A program made the position numbers and the translations under genes. The notes under the pieces were generated by a model. The model was not told the origin of the DNA, did no database searches, and worked only from the letters and a program-made list of their open reading frames with translations. From Niastella sp. OAS944 (lineage in GTDB: Bacteria; Bacteroidota; Bacteroidia; Chitinophagales; Chitinophagaceae), in assembly GCA_024809215.1 (NCBI GenBank), contig JANUBW010000001.1, forward strand, positions 1,528,744-1,592,743: 64,000 bases of DNA, in the 5' to 3' direction. Below, one piece after another: positions 34,601 to 42,958 of the stretch; positions within the stretch are counted from its first letter, which is position 1, and every line of letters starts with the position of its first letter.

Positions 34601-35099
34601 TTGAGTGATCTCCTATCAGATATTTTTTACTTCCATAATTTAAATGGGTAACTAACAGTGTATCAAGCGGACAAACACGCTGCAATTCAAATTGCCCCTT
34701 CGAACCGGTATATACGCTTTCCCGGTTTCTTAAATTACTAACCATTACCTCCGGCAACGGATCGCCATTTACATCCACTACCACCCCCGTAACATTGAGT
34801 AGCTTCCATTGCATGCTTAACATGTCATCAGCATAAGAAAATCTAACCGGAAGCCTGGCCGATAAAAGATCAAGCACATCCTGTAATTTTGTATCTTTTA
34901 CATGAATACTCACGGGAATGTCCATCAGCTCTGCAGGTGCGTAAAAAGCGCATTTCAGCTCCTTAACGATTTTATAAAGGGGCACATTTTCGAATGAAAG
35001 CGTAATTCTTCTGTTTTCATTTTCGGTAATTATCGGTTGTGATATTCCTGTAATGAAAAAGTGCATAAACAAAACACCTAAAATATAACGCACACGCAT
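31674..35099 (-). CDS. SusC/RagA TonB-dependent transporter with STN signalling domain
   Basis: 1141 residues. The order is signal peptide, STN (secretin/TonB short N-terminal) domain at about 30-92 (ITLSFENVPLYKIVKEL and DTKLQDVLDLLSAR), carboxypeptidase-like domain at about 103-170, and plug with PLVVLDDFPFYGDLYMLNPN and IAKDASATAIYGTRAANGVF. The barrel ends in VSLSVTAHF. The STN domain normally contacts a FecR-type anti-sigma factor across the periplasm, and such a protein is encoded 10 bases upstream. The transporter thus both imports a ligand and reports its presence. Together with the SusD it forms a signalling uptake pair. Confidence 0.95.
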   Translation of the reverse strand: MRVRYILGVLFMHFFITGISQPIITENENRRITLSFENVPLYKIVKELKCAFYAPAELMDIPVSIHVKDTKLQDVLDLLSARLPVRFSYADDMLSMQWKLLNVTGVVVDVNGDPLPEVMVSNLRNRESVYTGSKGQFELQRVCPLDTLLVTHLNYGSKKYLIGDHSTIIIELSKVVNELPPVVVVHTGYQEIPQENVTGSYMVLRTPPFVAAQVPTFNVQESFKYGFSGYLPALQTNPGTIVNMGSIRGRSTIYSNAQPLVVLDDFPFYGDLYMLNPNDIESITIAKDASATAIYGTRAANGVFIIKTNKASKNQPLEFSVNSFLTYSHRPDVNYMPAVQAKDYVLLEENMFEDHVYRAIERFNLNVPVTPVIETLIKYKKGYFTAEQKDAILNDFKSNDIRKDIKKYFYRPAFTNQNAVSVSGSCDSFTYYGSMSYGRSFYNEKGNEHRRITVQGNMQYRNKAFSYSTSVSYSGNRILDNFVSPPDGPSYLRLADADGRPLPVPYQFRSTYIDTVGNGNLHDWRMRPLQELRLANNVSRNQYLMTNAKAGYKIFPALQLQTLYQFSQLKLDHEIEHNASSYYVRNLRNQFAQVTPSGIVMPIPAGAILDEYKSNTNVNNLRVQLNYNPRWKNNEFTIIGGTESQRLNSRINTSRFYGYNLPYTQTPIDFKTYFPQYTNPATRNQVPAAAGRKDSVDYYVSYFGNAFYNWSKKITVSFSFRRDKSNQFGSNTNRHFIPLWAAGALVHLHEFSFYPEEFPYLRLRGSIGKTGNGSLQTPWSATISMVNDPASDLPIAYINNPGNANLQFEEMRMLNIGIDIVNHHHLIKVSIDAYRKRGNKLLDYFNADPTSGMGLIKSNTGRLSGFGIDVNIYTINLRSGNISTSNKIKRGFEWETKGWMSYTTNKVQSRELLLNEAWQYVNPATYIPRKGYPVDAIFAFPMRGLDGWGDPIGYIDNMASEDYLRIITSPDPRSLKYIGPGTPNFFCSITNTLRYRDLMLSFQITGKFKYYFRRTSLNAFDLLNGASIHGDFYKRWKTPGDERITTVPALKPYFDANREFFYQYSETLIERGDHIRLQYLQLMYNWRSQKSRQNNTRLQLGITLSNVGILWSANKKQLDPDVVTGMLPDPLNVSLSVTAHF

Positions 35100-35109
35100 G
35101 TTTCTAATA

Positions 35110-36627
35110 TTACTTTGAAACGATTAGTGTGTCGCTGGTTTTTCCGATTTTAATTTCCCTGTCTTTTAAAATCTTCTTAATTAAATCCTGGAGAGGCGTT
35201 GACCTTCGAAACTTACCAGTAAAATGCCCAGTAGGCAGTATGCCATTGTATATAATCTTCACGTTATACCAGTGCTCAATTTCCTCTATAATTTCAGGAA
35301 TAGATTTATCGTCAAAATAAAACCACGCTTCTTTCCACGCCGTTATCTGGTCTTCATTCAACCTGTTATTAACTGAAAATCTTCCTTTTGAATAACTGGC
35401 CTGCTGCCCTGGCAGTAATAACTTAGATTCCCTGCTGCCGTTTGAGATAATTTGTAAACGCCCTTCAATCAGAGATGTTCTTATATAATCGGTTTCGCGA
35501 TATGCATCAATATTAAACGAGGTGCCGGTTACTTTAATAGTCACCTGATCTTTTAACTTAACGAAAAATGGGTTTTCAAGATTGGCCTTTACCTTAAAAA
35601 AGGCCTCGCCATTCATCTCTACCCGCCGTTCATTTTTAGAAAATTTAAGAGGAAAGTGTAGTTGACTCGAAGCATTGAGATCTACCACAGAACCATCTGC
35701 AAGCGTTATCTGATATTGCCTGCATGGCGGAATAGATAATATTATGATGCCCGGGTCTGCGACTTCATCACTAAGTACAAATGGCACATACGCCAATGTT
35801 GATCCATGTTTCTTAAATGGCATGCCTGCAGCAATAAAGGCGTCGTCAGGCAACCTATCAGGTTTAATGACAGATCCATCCTGAAAAATAAGTTCAGGTT
35901 CTTGCTCTGTGGCAGCATATTGTTTAACCGGTATCGCAGATTCGGTATGGGTAAACTGCCGTTGAATGGATATATGATATACAACTGGTATTACTACCGC
36001 TGCTATCGCTGCCGCTGCCGCAGCCATACTAAGGTAATTCACTTTTTTGGGGTTCGCTGAATCGCATTGCTCTTTAAAACGTTTCCAATGGCAACCAGGT
36101 TTAATTTTTACGAGGTCCTGTAACCTTTTTATTATTACTTCCTCTTTAATGAAATGCCCCCCTTCATTCTCAGTAGTCATCAGGTCTTCTTCAAAGCATG
36201 TATCCGTGATGTATGGATCGCTGTATTGGCTAACAGTATTATTAAATTGTGAAGCATACTCCCTTATTTTCTCTTTTTGTTCAGCGCGCGATAATAGTTT
36301 CCAGGCCGTTAACTTCTTTTCCATCCGAAGGGCGTTTTCATATTTGCCTGCAAGCTTTCCTGTACTCTGCGTATTATTGGCCAGGTCATCTTCATAATAC
36401 GCCTTCAGGTGGGGCTTTTTTTCAAAGCATTTATTGGTAACGATCCGCCGTATCGCCGCAGTGATGGCCTCCTCGTTGCGCAACCCCTCATTAAAACTTA
36501 TCTCTAACAATGTATGAAGCGCAACTTCTTCAGCATCATGCTGATTTTGCAGCAGACATTGGGCATAGATGTAGCACAAATAATACTTAGAACAAAAATC
36601 TTTATAGGCCGAGTTTTTCCAGAACAT
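35110..36627 (-). CDS. FecR/DUF4974 anti-sigma-type protein with sigma-like N-terminal extension
   Basis: 505 residues. The C-terminal part is standard. A membrane helix (about 199-220, SMAAAAAAIAAVVIPVVYHI) is followed by the FecR domain (about 300-395, ITLADGSVVDLNASSQLHF and RVEMNGEAFFKV) and DUF4974 (about 435-505, DKSIPEIIEEIEHWYNVKI). The cytoplasmic part is far longer than usual, about 198 residues against about 80-100. It begins with YYLCYIYAQCLLQNQHDAEE, resembling ECF sigma region 2. No separate ECF sigma gene lies upstream in the 293-base gap. Either a fused, degenerate sigma domain or an enlarged anti-sigma domain; the first is my preferred reading. Confidence 0.8.
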   Translation of the reverse strand: MFWKNSAYKDFCSKYYLCYIYAQCLLQNQHDAEEVALHTLLEISFNEGLRNEEAITAAIRRIVTNKCFEKKPHLKAYYEDDLANNTQSTGKLAGKYENALRMEKKLTAWKLLSRAEQKEKIREYASQFNNTVSQYSDPYITDTCFEEDLMTTENEGGHFIKEEVIIKRLQDLVKIKPGCHWKRFKEQCDSANPKKVNYLSMAAAAAAIAAVVIPVVYHISIQRQFTHTESAIPVKQYAATEQEPELIFQDGSVIKPDRLPDDAFIAAGMPFKKHGSTLAYVPFVLSDEVADPGIIILSIPPCRQYQITLADGSVVDLNASSQLHFPLKFSKNERRVEMNGEAFFKVKANLENPFFVKLKDQVTIKVTGTSFNIDAYRETDYIRTSLIEGRLQIISNGSRESKLLLPGQQASYSKGRFSVNNRLNEDQITAWKEAWFYFDDKSIPEIIEEIEHWYNVKIIYNGILPTGHFTGKFRRSTPLQDLIKKILKDREIKIGKTSDTLIVSK

Positions 36628-36920
36628 ATAATTTATGATCTTGGTTTTGGTTTACTTAAACTTGGGATAATTAATGTGTAGCAGACACAAAATGGGAGTC
36701 GTTGCGATTAGATGGTTGGGAGGGCATACTGCCAAAAAGTCCGACCCACAAATCAACAACAATATTTACAAATAACCTATAAATGAGGAAAATTTAAAAC
36801 TACGTAACGATAACACTATGTCATTATTACGCCTTACCACAATCAACTTACCTCCTGCTTCAAATCATGCCCTGCCTTTTATTTGCAGAGTAACTTCCCT
36901 GTGCATTTAAAGCACATTGT
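36628..36920. other. divergent intergenic region between fecR and WG-repeat gene
   Basis: About 290 bases. I searched for the expected ECF sigma gene and found no frame for one. TTTATTTGC near 36877-36885 is one mismatch from the -7 consensus and may serve the WG-repeat gene. Confidence 0.4.
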
Positions 36921-37517
36921 ATGAAAAAATATTATCTGCTTATATGTTTGTTCGCAACAAGCATTTACGCCGTTGCGCAGCCCTGGGCTAAAAATTACGA
37001 CCGTGTTGACGCATGCAATTGCGGTCTGGCTCTTGTAAAAAAAGACGGTAAGTTTGGTTTTGTAACCGAACAGGGAAAAGTAATTATTCCACTGATCTAC
37101 GACGAAGCGCTGGCATTTAACGAAGATCGCGCAGCCATATCAGTTGGCGGCAAATGGGGGTTTATTGACAAGCATGGCAATGAGATCGTAAAGCCCACTT
37201 ATTCTGAAGTGTATTCATTTCACGAAGGGCTTGCTGTAGTTAGCACCGGACATGAATTTGGTTTCATCGATTCTGTGGGCACTGTTGTTATACCCATACT
37301 TTATACAAACGCTCATGGTTTCGCCGACGGCTTTGCATCGGTTTGCAACAAAAAAGGGAAATGGGGATACATTGATAAAGCGGGCAAAGAAGTGATCCCC
37401 TATCGTTACAATTATGCCACCTCATTTGCCGAGGGTACTGCACGTGTTTTAATAAATACCACCTGGCATACAATAGATAAGGAGGGAAATATAACCAAAA
37501 CATTCGTTATGCAATAA
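36921..37517 (+). CDS. exported WG-repeat protein
   Basis: 198 residues. A signal peptide (about 1-20, ending IYAVAQ) is followed by four to five WG (KWG) repeats: KDGKFGFVTEQGKVIIPLIY, GGKWGFIDKHGNEIVKPTY, GHEFGFIDSVGTVVIPILY, KGKWGYIDKAGKEVIPYRY and a degenerate last unit. WG repeats form small beta modules of unknown function, common in Bacteroidota surface and periplasmic proteins. A strong terminator follows, so it is a single-gene unit. Confidence 0.88.
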   Translation: MKKYYLLICLFATSIYAVAQPWAKNYDRVDACNCGLALVKKDGKFGFVTEQGKVIIPLIYDEALAFNEDRAAISVGGKWGFIDKHGNEIVKPTYSEVYSFHEGLAVVSTGHEFGFIDSVGTVVIPILYTNAHGFADGFASVCNKKGKWGYIDKAGKEVIPYRYNYATSFAEGTARVLINTTWHTIDKEGNITKTFVMQ

Positions 37518-37535
37518 ACGATCCTAACACGCCTT

Positions 37536-37580
37536 ACGGGCATATTCAATTTGTTTTGAATATGCCCGTTTTTATTTTTT
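37536..37580 (+). terminator. strong terminator after WG-repeat gene
   Basis: The perfect 14-bp stem ACGGGCATATTCAA/TTGAATATGCCCGT has a 6-base loop, followed by a long T-rich run. Confidence 0.9.
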
Positions 37581-37785
37581 TATTATCCACAAGATAAAGT
37601 TAGTAAGCACTGTTTACTTACATTTGTGCTCCCTATAACCCCTACAGCCAAACTAAGCTGTATTCTCAAACTGTTACCTTCTTCACAGCCTTTACACTAA
37701 TACCCCCTTGCACACTTGTTCGCTTTCCTTAACCGGATAGGCCAACCCCTATGTCTTTTTCCGAACCATGTAAATAAAACGATTC

Positions 37786-39882
37786 ATGAAAACACCAAAG
37801 AAACCAATTGTCCTGCTTGTAAGCCTTTTCCTATGTGCCTGGGGGTTTGCACAAACACCCGTTTCCATCAATGGCCAGCTAAAAGTAGTTGGCACTAAAT
37901 TAACCAACCAAAACGGCTATCCTATTCAGCTGCGCGGTATGAGCTCGCACGGGATACAATGGTACAACCAGTGCCTTACCGATGCCTCACTCGATGCCGT
38001 GGCGTATAATTGGGGCGCAGATGTATTCCGTATTTCCATGTATATTCAGGAAGATGGTTACGAAACCAATCCCACCTATTACACCAACCTGGTAAAAACA
38101 CTGGTGAACAAAGTAACCGCCCGTGGTATGTACGCGTTGATCGACTTCCACATGCTTACCCCTGGCGATCCTAATTACAACACCAGCCGCGCCATTACCT
38201 TTTTTACAGAGATGGCAAACACCTTCAAGAACAATAACAACATCCTTTATGAGATCTGCAATGAACCCAATGGCAACGTAACCTGGAATACCATCAAGAA
38301 CTATGCAGATCAGGTGATCCCCGTTATAAGGGCCATCGATAACGATGCACCTGTCATTGTAGGCACCCGCGCCTGGTCTTCGCTTGGTTTGTCGGAAGGC
38401 AGCACCGCCCAGGAGATCTTAAACAATCCGCTAACCTTTTCAAACGTGCTGTATACTTTTCACTTTTACGCCAAGGACCACCGCGATTCTTACCTAAGCC
38501 ACCTCGACTGGGCCAGCGATCGCCTGCCTATTTTCGTTACTGAATTTGGAACACAGGAAGCATCGGGCGACGGCCCCAATGACCTTGCCATGTCGCAACG
38601 GTATATGGACCTGATGCGTACCAAAAAGATCAGCTGGGCAAACTGGAATTTCAGTGATGATGCAAGAAGCGGCGCTGTATGGACAAGCGGCACCTGTTCT
38701 GGCACCAACTGGACAACCAGCCGTCTGAAAGAAGCAGGTTTATTCATTCGTAACAACATGCTTAGCCCTGCCGATGATTTTGGCGGAACACCAGGAACTC
38801 AAAATATAGCGCTGAACAAAACCGTTACGGTTTCTTCTATTGAAGATGGTACGCTTACCGGCTCCAATGCAGTGGACGGTAATGGCACTACCCGTTGGGC
38901 CAGCACCCTGGGTGTAGATCCTCAATGGATAACTGTTGACCTGGGTAATACATATACCATCAACCGCATTAAGATCAATTGGGAAGCGGCCTATGGTAAA
39001 AACTTCCTGGTGCAGGTATCTACCGATAACAGCAACTGGACCACATTAAAAGATATACAAAACAATACATCATTAAGCAACGACTACACAGGTTTGAACG
39101 GCACTGGCCGTTATGTACGCATATATGGTACCGCCCGTGGCACTACGTATGGTTATTCTATTTATGATCTTGAAGTATATGGCACCCTGGTAGGCGCTTC
39201 AACCAATATCGCACTCAATAAGAACGTAACCGTATCGTCTGTTGAAGAACCCGGGCTCGAAGGGAACTATGCGGTTGACGGTAATACCTCCACCCGCTGG
39301 TCAGCCACCATGTATGTTGATCCGCAGTGGATCACTGTTGACCTGGGCGCGTCGTATAACATCTCCCGTATCAAATTCGTATGGGAAGCCGCCTTTGCCA
39401 AAGATTACCTGGTGCAGGTATCAGCAGACAATGCCAACTGGACGACTATAAAAACGATCACCGGCAACACATCACTCACTAATGACCATACTGGTTTGTC
39501 GGCTACAGGCAGGTATGTTCGTATGTACGGTACCGCCCGTGGTTCGGCTTATGGTTATTCTATTTATGAACTGGAAGTGTATGGAACAGCGGCTACTACC
39601 CGTATGGCCACAACAACGTCTGTAGCTGCTGAAGAAAGCAAACTGGCGCAGCAGATCCAGGTGTATCCTGTTCCTTCAAAAGATGAAGTAACTATAACCC
39701 TGCCTCAGTTAACACAAAAAACGCAGGTAGTAGTAACAGACCTTACCGGCAAAACATATTACACAGGAGTTGCATCGGGCAGTGTGCACAAATTGCATAT
39801 CAACAAATATCCTGCAGGTATATATGTAGTACAGCTTATTAACGGAAATCAAAAGATCATTAAAAGGATCGTAAAAAAATAG
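37786..39882 (+). CDS. GH5 endoglucanase with two F5/8-type C (CBM32-like) domains and T9SS sorting domain
   Basis: 698 residues. A signal peptide (about 1-22) is followed by a GH5 catalytic domain (about 25-335) with acid/base Glu160 in YEICNEPNG and nucleophile Glu253 in FVTEFGTQ, of the GH5_2 cellulase type. Two tandem discoidin/CBM32-like domains follow (about 345-465 and 473-595). They share SNAVDGNGTTRWAS/NYAVDGNTSTRW and GRYVRIYGTARG/GRYVRMYGTARG and are clearly an internal duplication. Type A sorting domain (about 620-698). Secreted by T9SS, it should cut beta-1,4-glucans such as cellulose or mixed-linkage glucan. Single-gene unit. Confidence 0.92.
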   Translation: MKTPKKPIVLLVSLFLCAWGFAQTPVSINGQLKVVGTKLTNQNGYPIQLRGMSSHGIQWYNQCLTDASLDAVAYNWGADVFRISMYIQEDGYETNPTYYTNLVKTLVNKVTARGMYALIDFHMLTPGDPNYNTSRAITFFTEMANTFKNNNNILYEICNEPNGNVTWNTIKNYADQVIPVIRAIDNDAPVIVGTRAWSSLGLSEGSTAQEILNNPLTFSNVLYTFHFYAKDHRDSYLSHLDWASDRLPIFVTEFGTQEASGDGPNDLAMSQRYMDLMRTKKISWANWNFSDDARSGAVWTSGTCSGTNWTTSRLKEAGLFIRNNMLSPADDFGGTPGTQNIALNKTVTVSSIEDGTLTGSNAVDGNGTTRWASTLGVDPQWITVDLGNTYTINRIKINWEAAYGKNFLVQVSTDNSNWTTLKDIQNNTSLSNDYTGLNGTGRYVRIYGTARGTTYGYSIYDLEVYGTLVGASTNIALNKNVTVSSVEEPGLEGNYAVDGNTSTRWSATMYVDPQWITVDLGASYNISRIKFVWEAAFAKDYLVQVSADNANWTTIKTITGNTSLTNDHTGLSATGRYVRMYGTARGSAYGYSIYELEVYGTAATTRMATTTSVAAEESKLAQQIQVYPVPSKDEVTITLPQLTQKTQVVVTDLTGKTYYTGVASGSVHKLHINKYPAGIYVVQLINGNQKIIKRIVKK

Positions 39883-39915
39883 TTCAGCCTTTATTTGCAG
39901 TAGAATTCTCACAAT

Positions 39916-39945
39916 AGGGGCGCCTTTCCAGGCGCCTCTTCTCAT
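39916..39945 (+). terminator. terminator after GH5 gene
   Basis: AGGGGCGCCT/AGGCGCCTCT (one G-U) with loop TTCC, followed by a T-containing run. Confidence 0.7.
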
Positions 39946-40048
39946 ATAGATAAATATTATCCCCTACCTGAATATTTTATCCCGTATTGATGATGAATAC
40001 AAGGGGCGCTAATTTGCCGCCTCAATCATAACATCAAAAATCAATACA

Positions 40049-40927
40049 ATGACAAGTAAGAGCGTAACCGTAATAGGGCTTGGAGCAATGGGTTCTGCTT
40101 TAGCAAACGCTATGCTGGCAAAACAATTTAAAGTAACGGTGTGGAACAGGAACAAATCAAAAGCTGCCTCGCTCGCTGCAAAAGGCGCGTTTGTTGCAGA
40201 AAGCATTACAGATGCTATTAAAGCCAGTCAGCTATTGCTGGTTTGTGTATCGGACTATAAAGCCACCATCAAAATATTTGCAGAAGCCGGCGTTAAAGAA
40301 TTATTAGCAGGGCGTACAATTGTACAGCTTAGCACCGGCACACCAAAGGAAGCACGGGAATTGGATGCCTGGGCAAAACAAAATGGCGCCAATTGTTTAA
40401 ACGGAGATATTCTTGCATGGCCCCGCCAGATTGGTACCAATGAGGCCACCATTACTATTAGCGGCGATAATGAAATTTTCAGTCAACATGTAACCGAATT
40501 ACAAGGTCTCGCCGGAAATATAAACTTCGTAGGCGAAGAACCTGGCACTTCCGCAGTCCTGTTTTCGGCAGTAATGGCTTACCTCGCAGGCAATTGGATT
40601 GGCTTTTGTCACGGTGCGCTTATTTGCGAAAATGAAGGCTTTAGGCCAGATGCATTTGGCGAGCTCATCCATAACATCTCCCCCATTCTTGCAACAGAAT
40701 CAAAACATATGGGTCAGGTGATCCAAAATAATAAATTTACCGACCCCGAAAGCACCATCAACACTACTGGTCTCGATCTTCACCTGCTTGTGCAACAAGC
40801 TGAAGAAGCAGGGATCAGTAAAGAGCTTCCTCAATTTGCAGCAAATATTTTTCAACGGGCAATAGATGCCGGATTCGGACAAGAAGAACACGCCGCCATT
40901 ATAAAAGTAATGCGCAGCGCCAGTTAA
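40049..40927 (+). CDS. NAD(P)-dependent beta-hydroxyacid dehydrogenase/imine-reductase-like protein
   Basis: 292 residues. The N-terminal Rossmann fold has GLGAMGSALA (residues about 10-19) and NRNKSKAASLAAKG, as in 6-phosphogluconate/3-hydroxyisobutyrate dehydrogenase relatives. QLSTGTPKEARELDAWA corresponds to the substrate motif. LNGDILAWPRQIGTNEATI resembles the imine-reductase branch rather than true hydroxyisobutyrate dehydrogenases. The C-terminal part is helical. Its end overlaps the convergent HxlR gene by 4 bases. The substrate is unknown; the HxlR neighbour suggests a redox or xenobiotic response. Confidence 0.85.
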   Translation: MTSKSVTVIGLGAMGSALANAMLAKQFKVTVWNRNKSKAASLAAKGAFVAESITDAIKASQLLLVCVSDYKATIKIFAEAGVKELLAGRTIVQLSTGTPKEARELDAWAKQNGANCLNGDILAWPRQIGTNEATITISGDNEIFSQHVTELQGLAGNINFVGEEPGTSAVLFSAVMAYLAGNWIGFCHGALICENEGFRPDAFGELIHNISPILATESKHMGQVIQNNKFTDPESTINTTGLDLHLLVQQAEEAGISKELPQFAANIFQRAIDAGFGQEEHAAIIKVMRSAS

Positions 40928-41340
40928 TTCTGCCGTTGCGATTCAGGAAGCATTACACAGGACCCTTCCTTATAATCAGCGTGCTTTCGGTTAATATATT
41001 CCTTATTCGTGTTACCCCATAGCTCAAGCACGTCAATAACAGGTAACAGACTTTTACCTACTTCGGTAAAATAGTATTCTACCCGGGCAGGCACTTCGGC
41101 ATAGATCTCTTTGTAAATTATTCCGTAGTCCTCAAGTTCTTTCAGGTGCAGATTAATGATCCTTGGCTTTACCTCCTGCATTTCACGGTGAATGGCGCTC
41201 GGCCGCCTGATGTCGCGCCTGATGCAATCAAGTATCCAGGCCTTCCATTTTCCGCCAATTACCTTAATGGAAACTGCCAGCCCACAATCCAGCAATTCGG
41301 GTATTTTTCTCTGGTACATAAGATCATCTATTTGCATCAA
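40924..41340 (-). CDS. HxlR-family transcriptional regulator
   Basis: 138 residues. The winged-helix core is clear: VIGGKWKAWILDCIRRDIRR, AIHREMQEVKPRIINLHLKE, then the wing VPARVEYYFTEVGKSLLPVI. HxlR proteins respond to aldehydes, quinones and other reactive electrophiles, often through a Cys; here Cys18 precedes the domain. It is convergent with, and overlaps by 4 bases, the oxidoreductase at 40049. Confidence 0.92.
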   Translation of the reverse strand: MMQIDDLMYQRKIPELLDCGLAVSIKVIGGKWKAWILDCIRRDIRRPSAIHREMQEVKPRIINLHLKELEDYGIIYKEIYAEVPARVEYYFTEVGKSLLPVIDVLELWGNTNKEYINRKHADYKEGSCVMLPESQRQN

Positions 41341-41494
41341 AGATAATATCTGCTATTCAGGGAAAGGACAGGGAAAAATTTTTCCCTGTCCCTCCTTATT
41401 TTTAACATATATCATTTAATTCATTAGTGTGTAAAATTATCATCAACTCTCCTGTTTCCTTGGCTTACTATTTGTAATTCAAATCAGTAAAAAG

Positions 41495-41935
41495 ATGCGT
41501 ATGAAAAAGATATTCTTTGCAGGCCTGTTGACTGCAGGTTTAATGGCCGGTGCATATGCTCAGGATAACGTGAAAGAAAAAGATGTTCCTGCGGGCATTC
41601 AATCAAGTTTTAAAAGCGGCTTCCCCAATGCCAAAGATGTTGAGTGGAAACTGAAGGATGGCAAATACAAAGCTAAGTTTGAAGTAAACGGTCTTGACCA
41701 TTTTGCAAAGTATGGCGCCGATGGTAAGCTAATTGCCAAAGGAATGAAGATAAGAACATCTGAAATACCTAATGCCGTATCAGCAGCCGTAAAAGAGGCT
41801 TATGCAGCAAGAATGGTTGATGATGTATACAGAGTAGATAAAGACGGCGCAGCTTTTTACCTGGTGAAATTGAAAGGAGATCCTGAAACAAAGGTTTTAT
41901 ATACCGCTGATGGCCAGGTAGCAAAAATGGACTAA
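41495..41935 (+). CDS. exported PepSY-like (PF11396-type) protein
   Basis: 146 residues; an ATG two codons in (41501, MKKIFFAG) is an equally good start. A signal peptide ends at about AYAQ. It contains two PepSY-like units: VPAGIQSSFKSGFPNAKDVE followed by W-x-L-x-D-G-K-Y, and IPNAVSAAVKEAYAARMVDD followed by a beta hairpin. This is the common Bacteroidota periplasmic PepSY-like family of unknown function. A strong terminator follows. Confidence 0.82.
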   Translation: MRMKKIFFAGLLTAGLMAGAYAQDNVKEKDVPAGIQSSFKSGFPNAKDVEWKLKDGKYKAKFEVNGLDHFAKYGADGKLIAKGMKIRTSEIPNAVSAAVKEAYAARMVDDVYRVDKDGAAFYLVKLKGDPETKVLYTADGQVAKMD

Positions 41936-41961
41936 GTACAACAGCTAAAAAATTACTTAAG

Positions 41962-42001
41962 CAAACTCCGGGAGGTTTCACATCCCCGGAGTTTGTTATT
42001 T
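41962..42001. terminator. bidirectional terminator between convergent genes
   Basis: The 11-bp perfect stem CAAACTCCGGG/CCCGGAGTTTG with a T-rich tail lies between the PepSY-like gene and the convergent acetolactate decarboxylase gene. Confidence 0.8.
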
Positions 42002-42008
42002 ATGGTCT

Positions 42009-42794
42009 TTATTGCTTCTTATCGCCGCGTTCTACACTTTTGATATCTTCCGCCCTGTTCTTTTTAAAATCGAATTGCTCAAAATCTCTGCTCGGTGGTA
42101 CATGTACCGTATAACTGTCGAGCACATCAATTTCAATGGTGATGTTTTCAGCCTTTACATCGATGATATGTCCGCCGGCATCTTTTTGTGCAGCTAAAAA
42201 ATGGAAATGATAACCCGAGATATTCGTGTTATCCATAAATGAAGGCAGGCGATAACCTATCAGATCGCCCTGTACATTGTTGAACTCAAAAAAATGTTGC
42301 AAAGGTAACATAGCAGCAAGTGGCGTATGATCATGTGCCTTTACCGGTGGGAAGGCCCTCGTTTTTATGTAATTAAACTTACCGCTAATATGAATAGCAT
42401 ACATACCATTTACATTTGTAAGAACACTATCTAATAAATGTAAAAGCCCTTCTTTGTTAAGGGCGCTGTTGATGGCGATCTTTTTATCGGCCTTAAAGAA
42501 GTTGACCATAGCAAAAGGCGTTAACTGACGGTCATCTACGGGAAAAGTCTTGCCTGAATGCTGGGTTTGATAGATCCTGCCCTGGAATACCACCAACTCC
42601 CCATCGAGCTTATCAGGCGCACCAAGGCCAAAATTACCATGCTGTTTAAGTGAGCTATAAGGATAGTTACCATCGTAAAGCCCGCCTATTAACCCGGCGC
42701 CAATGCCTACTGTAAACAGATTGTTATGAGCTACCTGAGCATATGAAACAGCAGTAAAAAAGATCGCTGCTAATAAAGTTATTGTTACACGCAT
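42009..42794 (-). CDS. alpha-acetolactate decarboxylase with signal peptide
   Basis: 261 residues. An export signal (about 1-19, ending VSYAQ) precedes the complete enzyme. It has the GNFGLGAPDKLDGELVVFQG block with Glu66, the zinc ligands His196 and His198 in GYHFHFLAA, and His209 in GGHIID. The family converts 2-acetolactate to acetoin and CO2. Most characterised enzymes are cytoplasmic, so an exported form is notable, although family members with signal peptides are known. No acetolactate synthase or butanediol dehydrogenase is near. It has its own promoter. Confidence 0.92.
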   Translation of the reverse strand: MRVTITLLAAIFFTAVSYAQVAHNNLFTVGIGAGLIGGLYDGNYPYSSLKQHGNFGLGAPDKLDGELVVFQGRIYQTQHSGKTFPVDDRQLTPFAMVNFFKADKKIAINSALNKEGLLHLLDSVLTNVNGMYAIHISGKFNYIKTRAFPPVKAHDHTPLAAMLPLQHFFEFNNVQGDLIGYRLPSFMDNTNISGYHFHFLAAQKDAGGHIIDVKAENITIEIDVLDSYTVHVPPSRDFEQFDFKKNRAEDIKSVERGDKKQ

Positions 42795-42816
42795 GTATAC
42801 AGTAATATTTTAGAAC

Positions 42817-42825
42817 GCAAATATA
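42817..42825 (-). promoter_or_regulatory. promoter -7 box of the acetolactate decarboxylase gene
   Basis: TATATTTGC on the minus strand is an exact match to TAnnTTTGC, 22 bases upstream of the start codon at 42794. Confidence 0.6.
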
Positions 42826-42901
42826 TCGCTGATAATATAAATTGAAGTTATAGTGGTTTGGCGGCGGCTGATAAACAAAGTAGACATTCCTTAAATAAAG
42901 A

Positions 42902-42946
42902 AAGGTGGGTCTTCTCGACAGCGTCGCTATCAAGAAGACCCACCTT
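42902..42946 (-). terminator. long-stem terminator of the sugar dehydrogenase gene
   Basis: The 14-bp perfect stem AAGGTGGGTCTTCT/AGAAGACCCACCTT has a 17-base loop that can itself fold (CGAC-AGC-GTCG). It lies just past the stop at 42959; the minus-strand T-run is short. Confidence 0.65.
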
Positions 42947-42958
42947 CTATAAAAAGAA

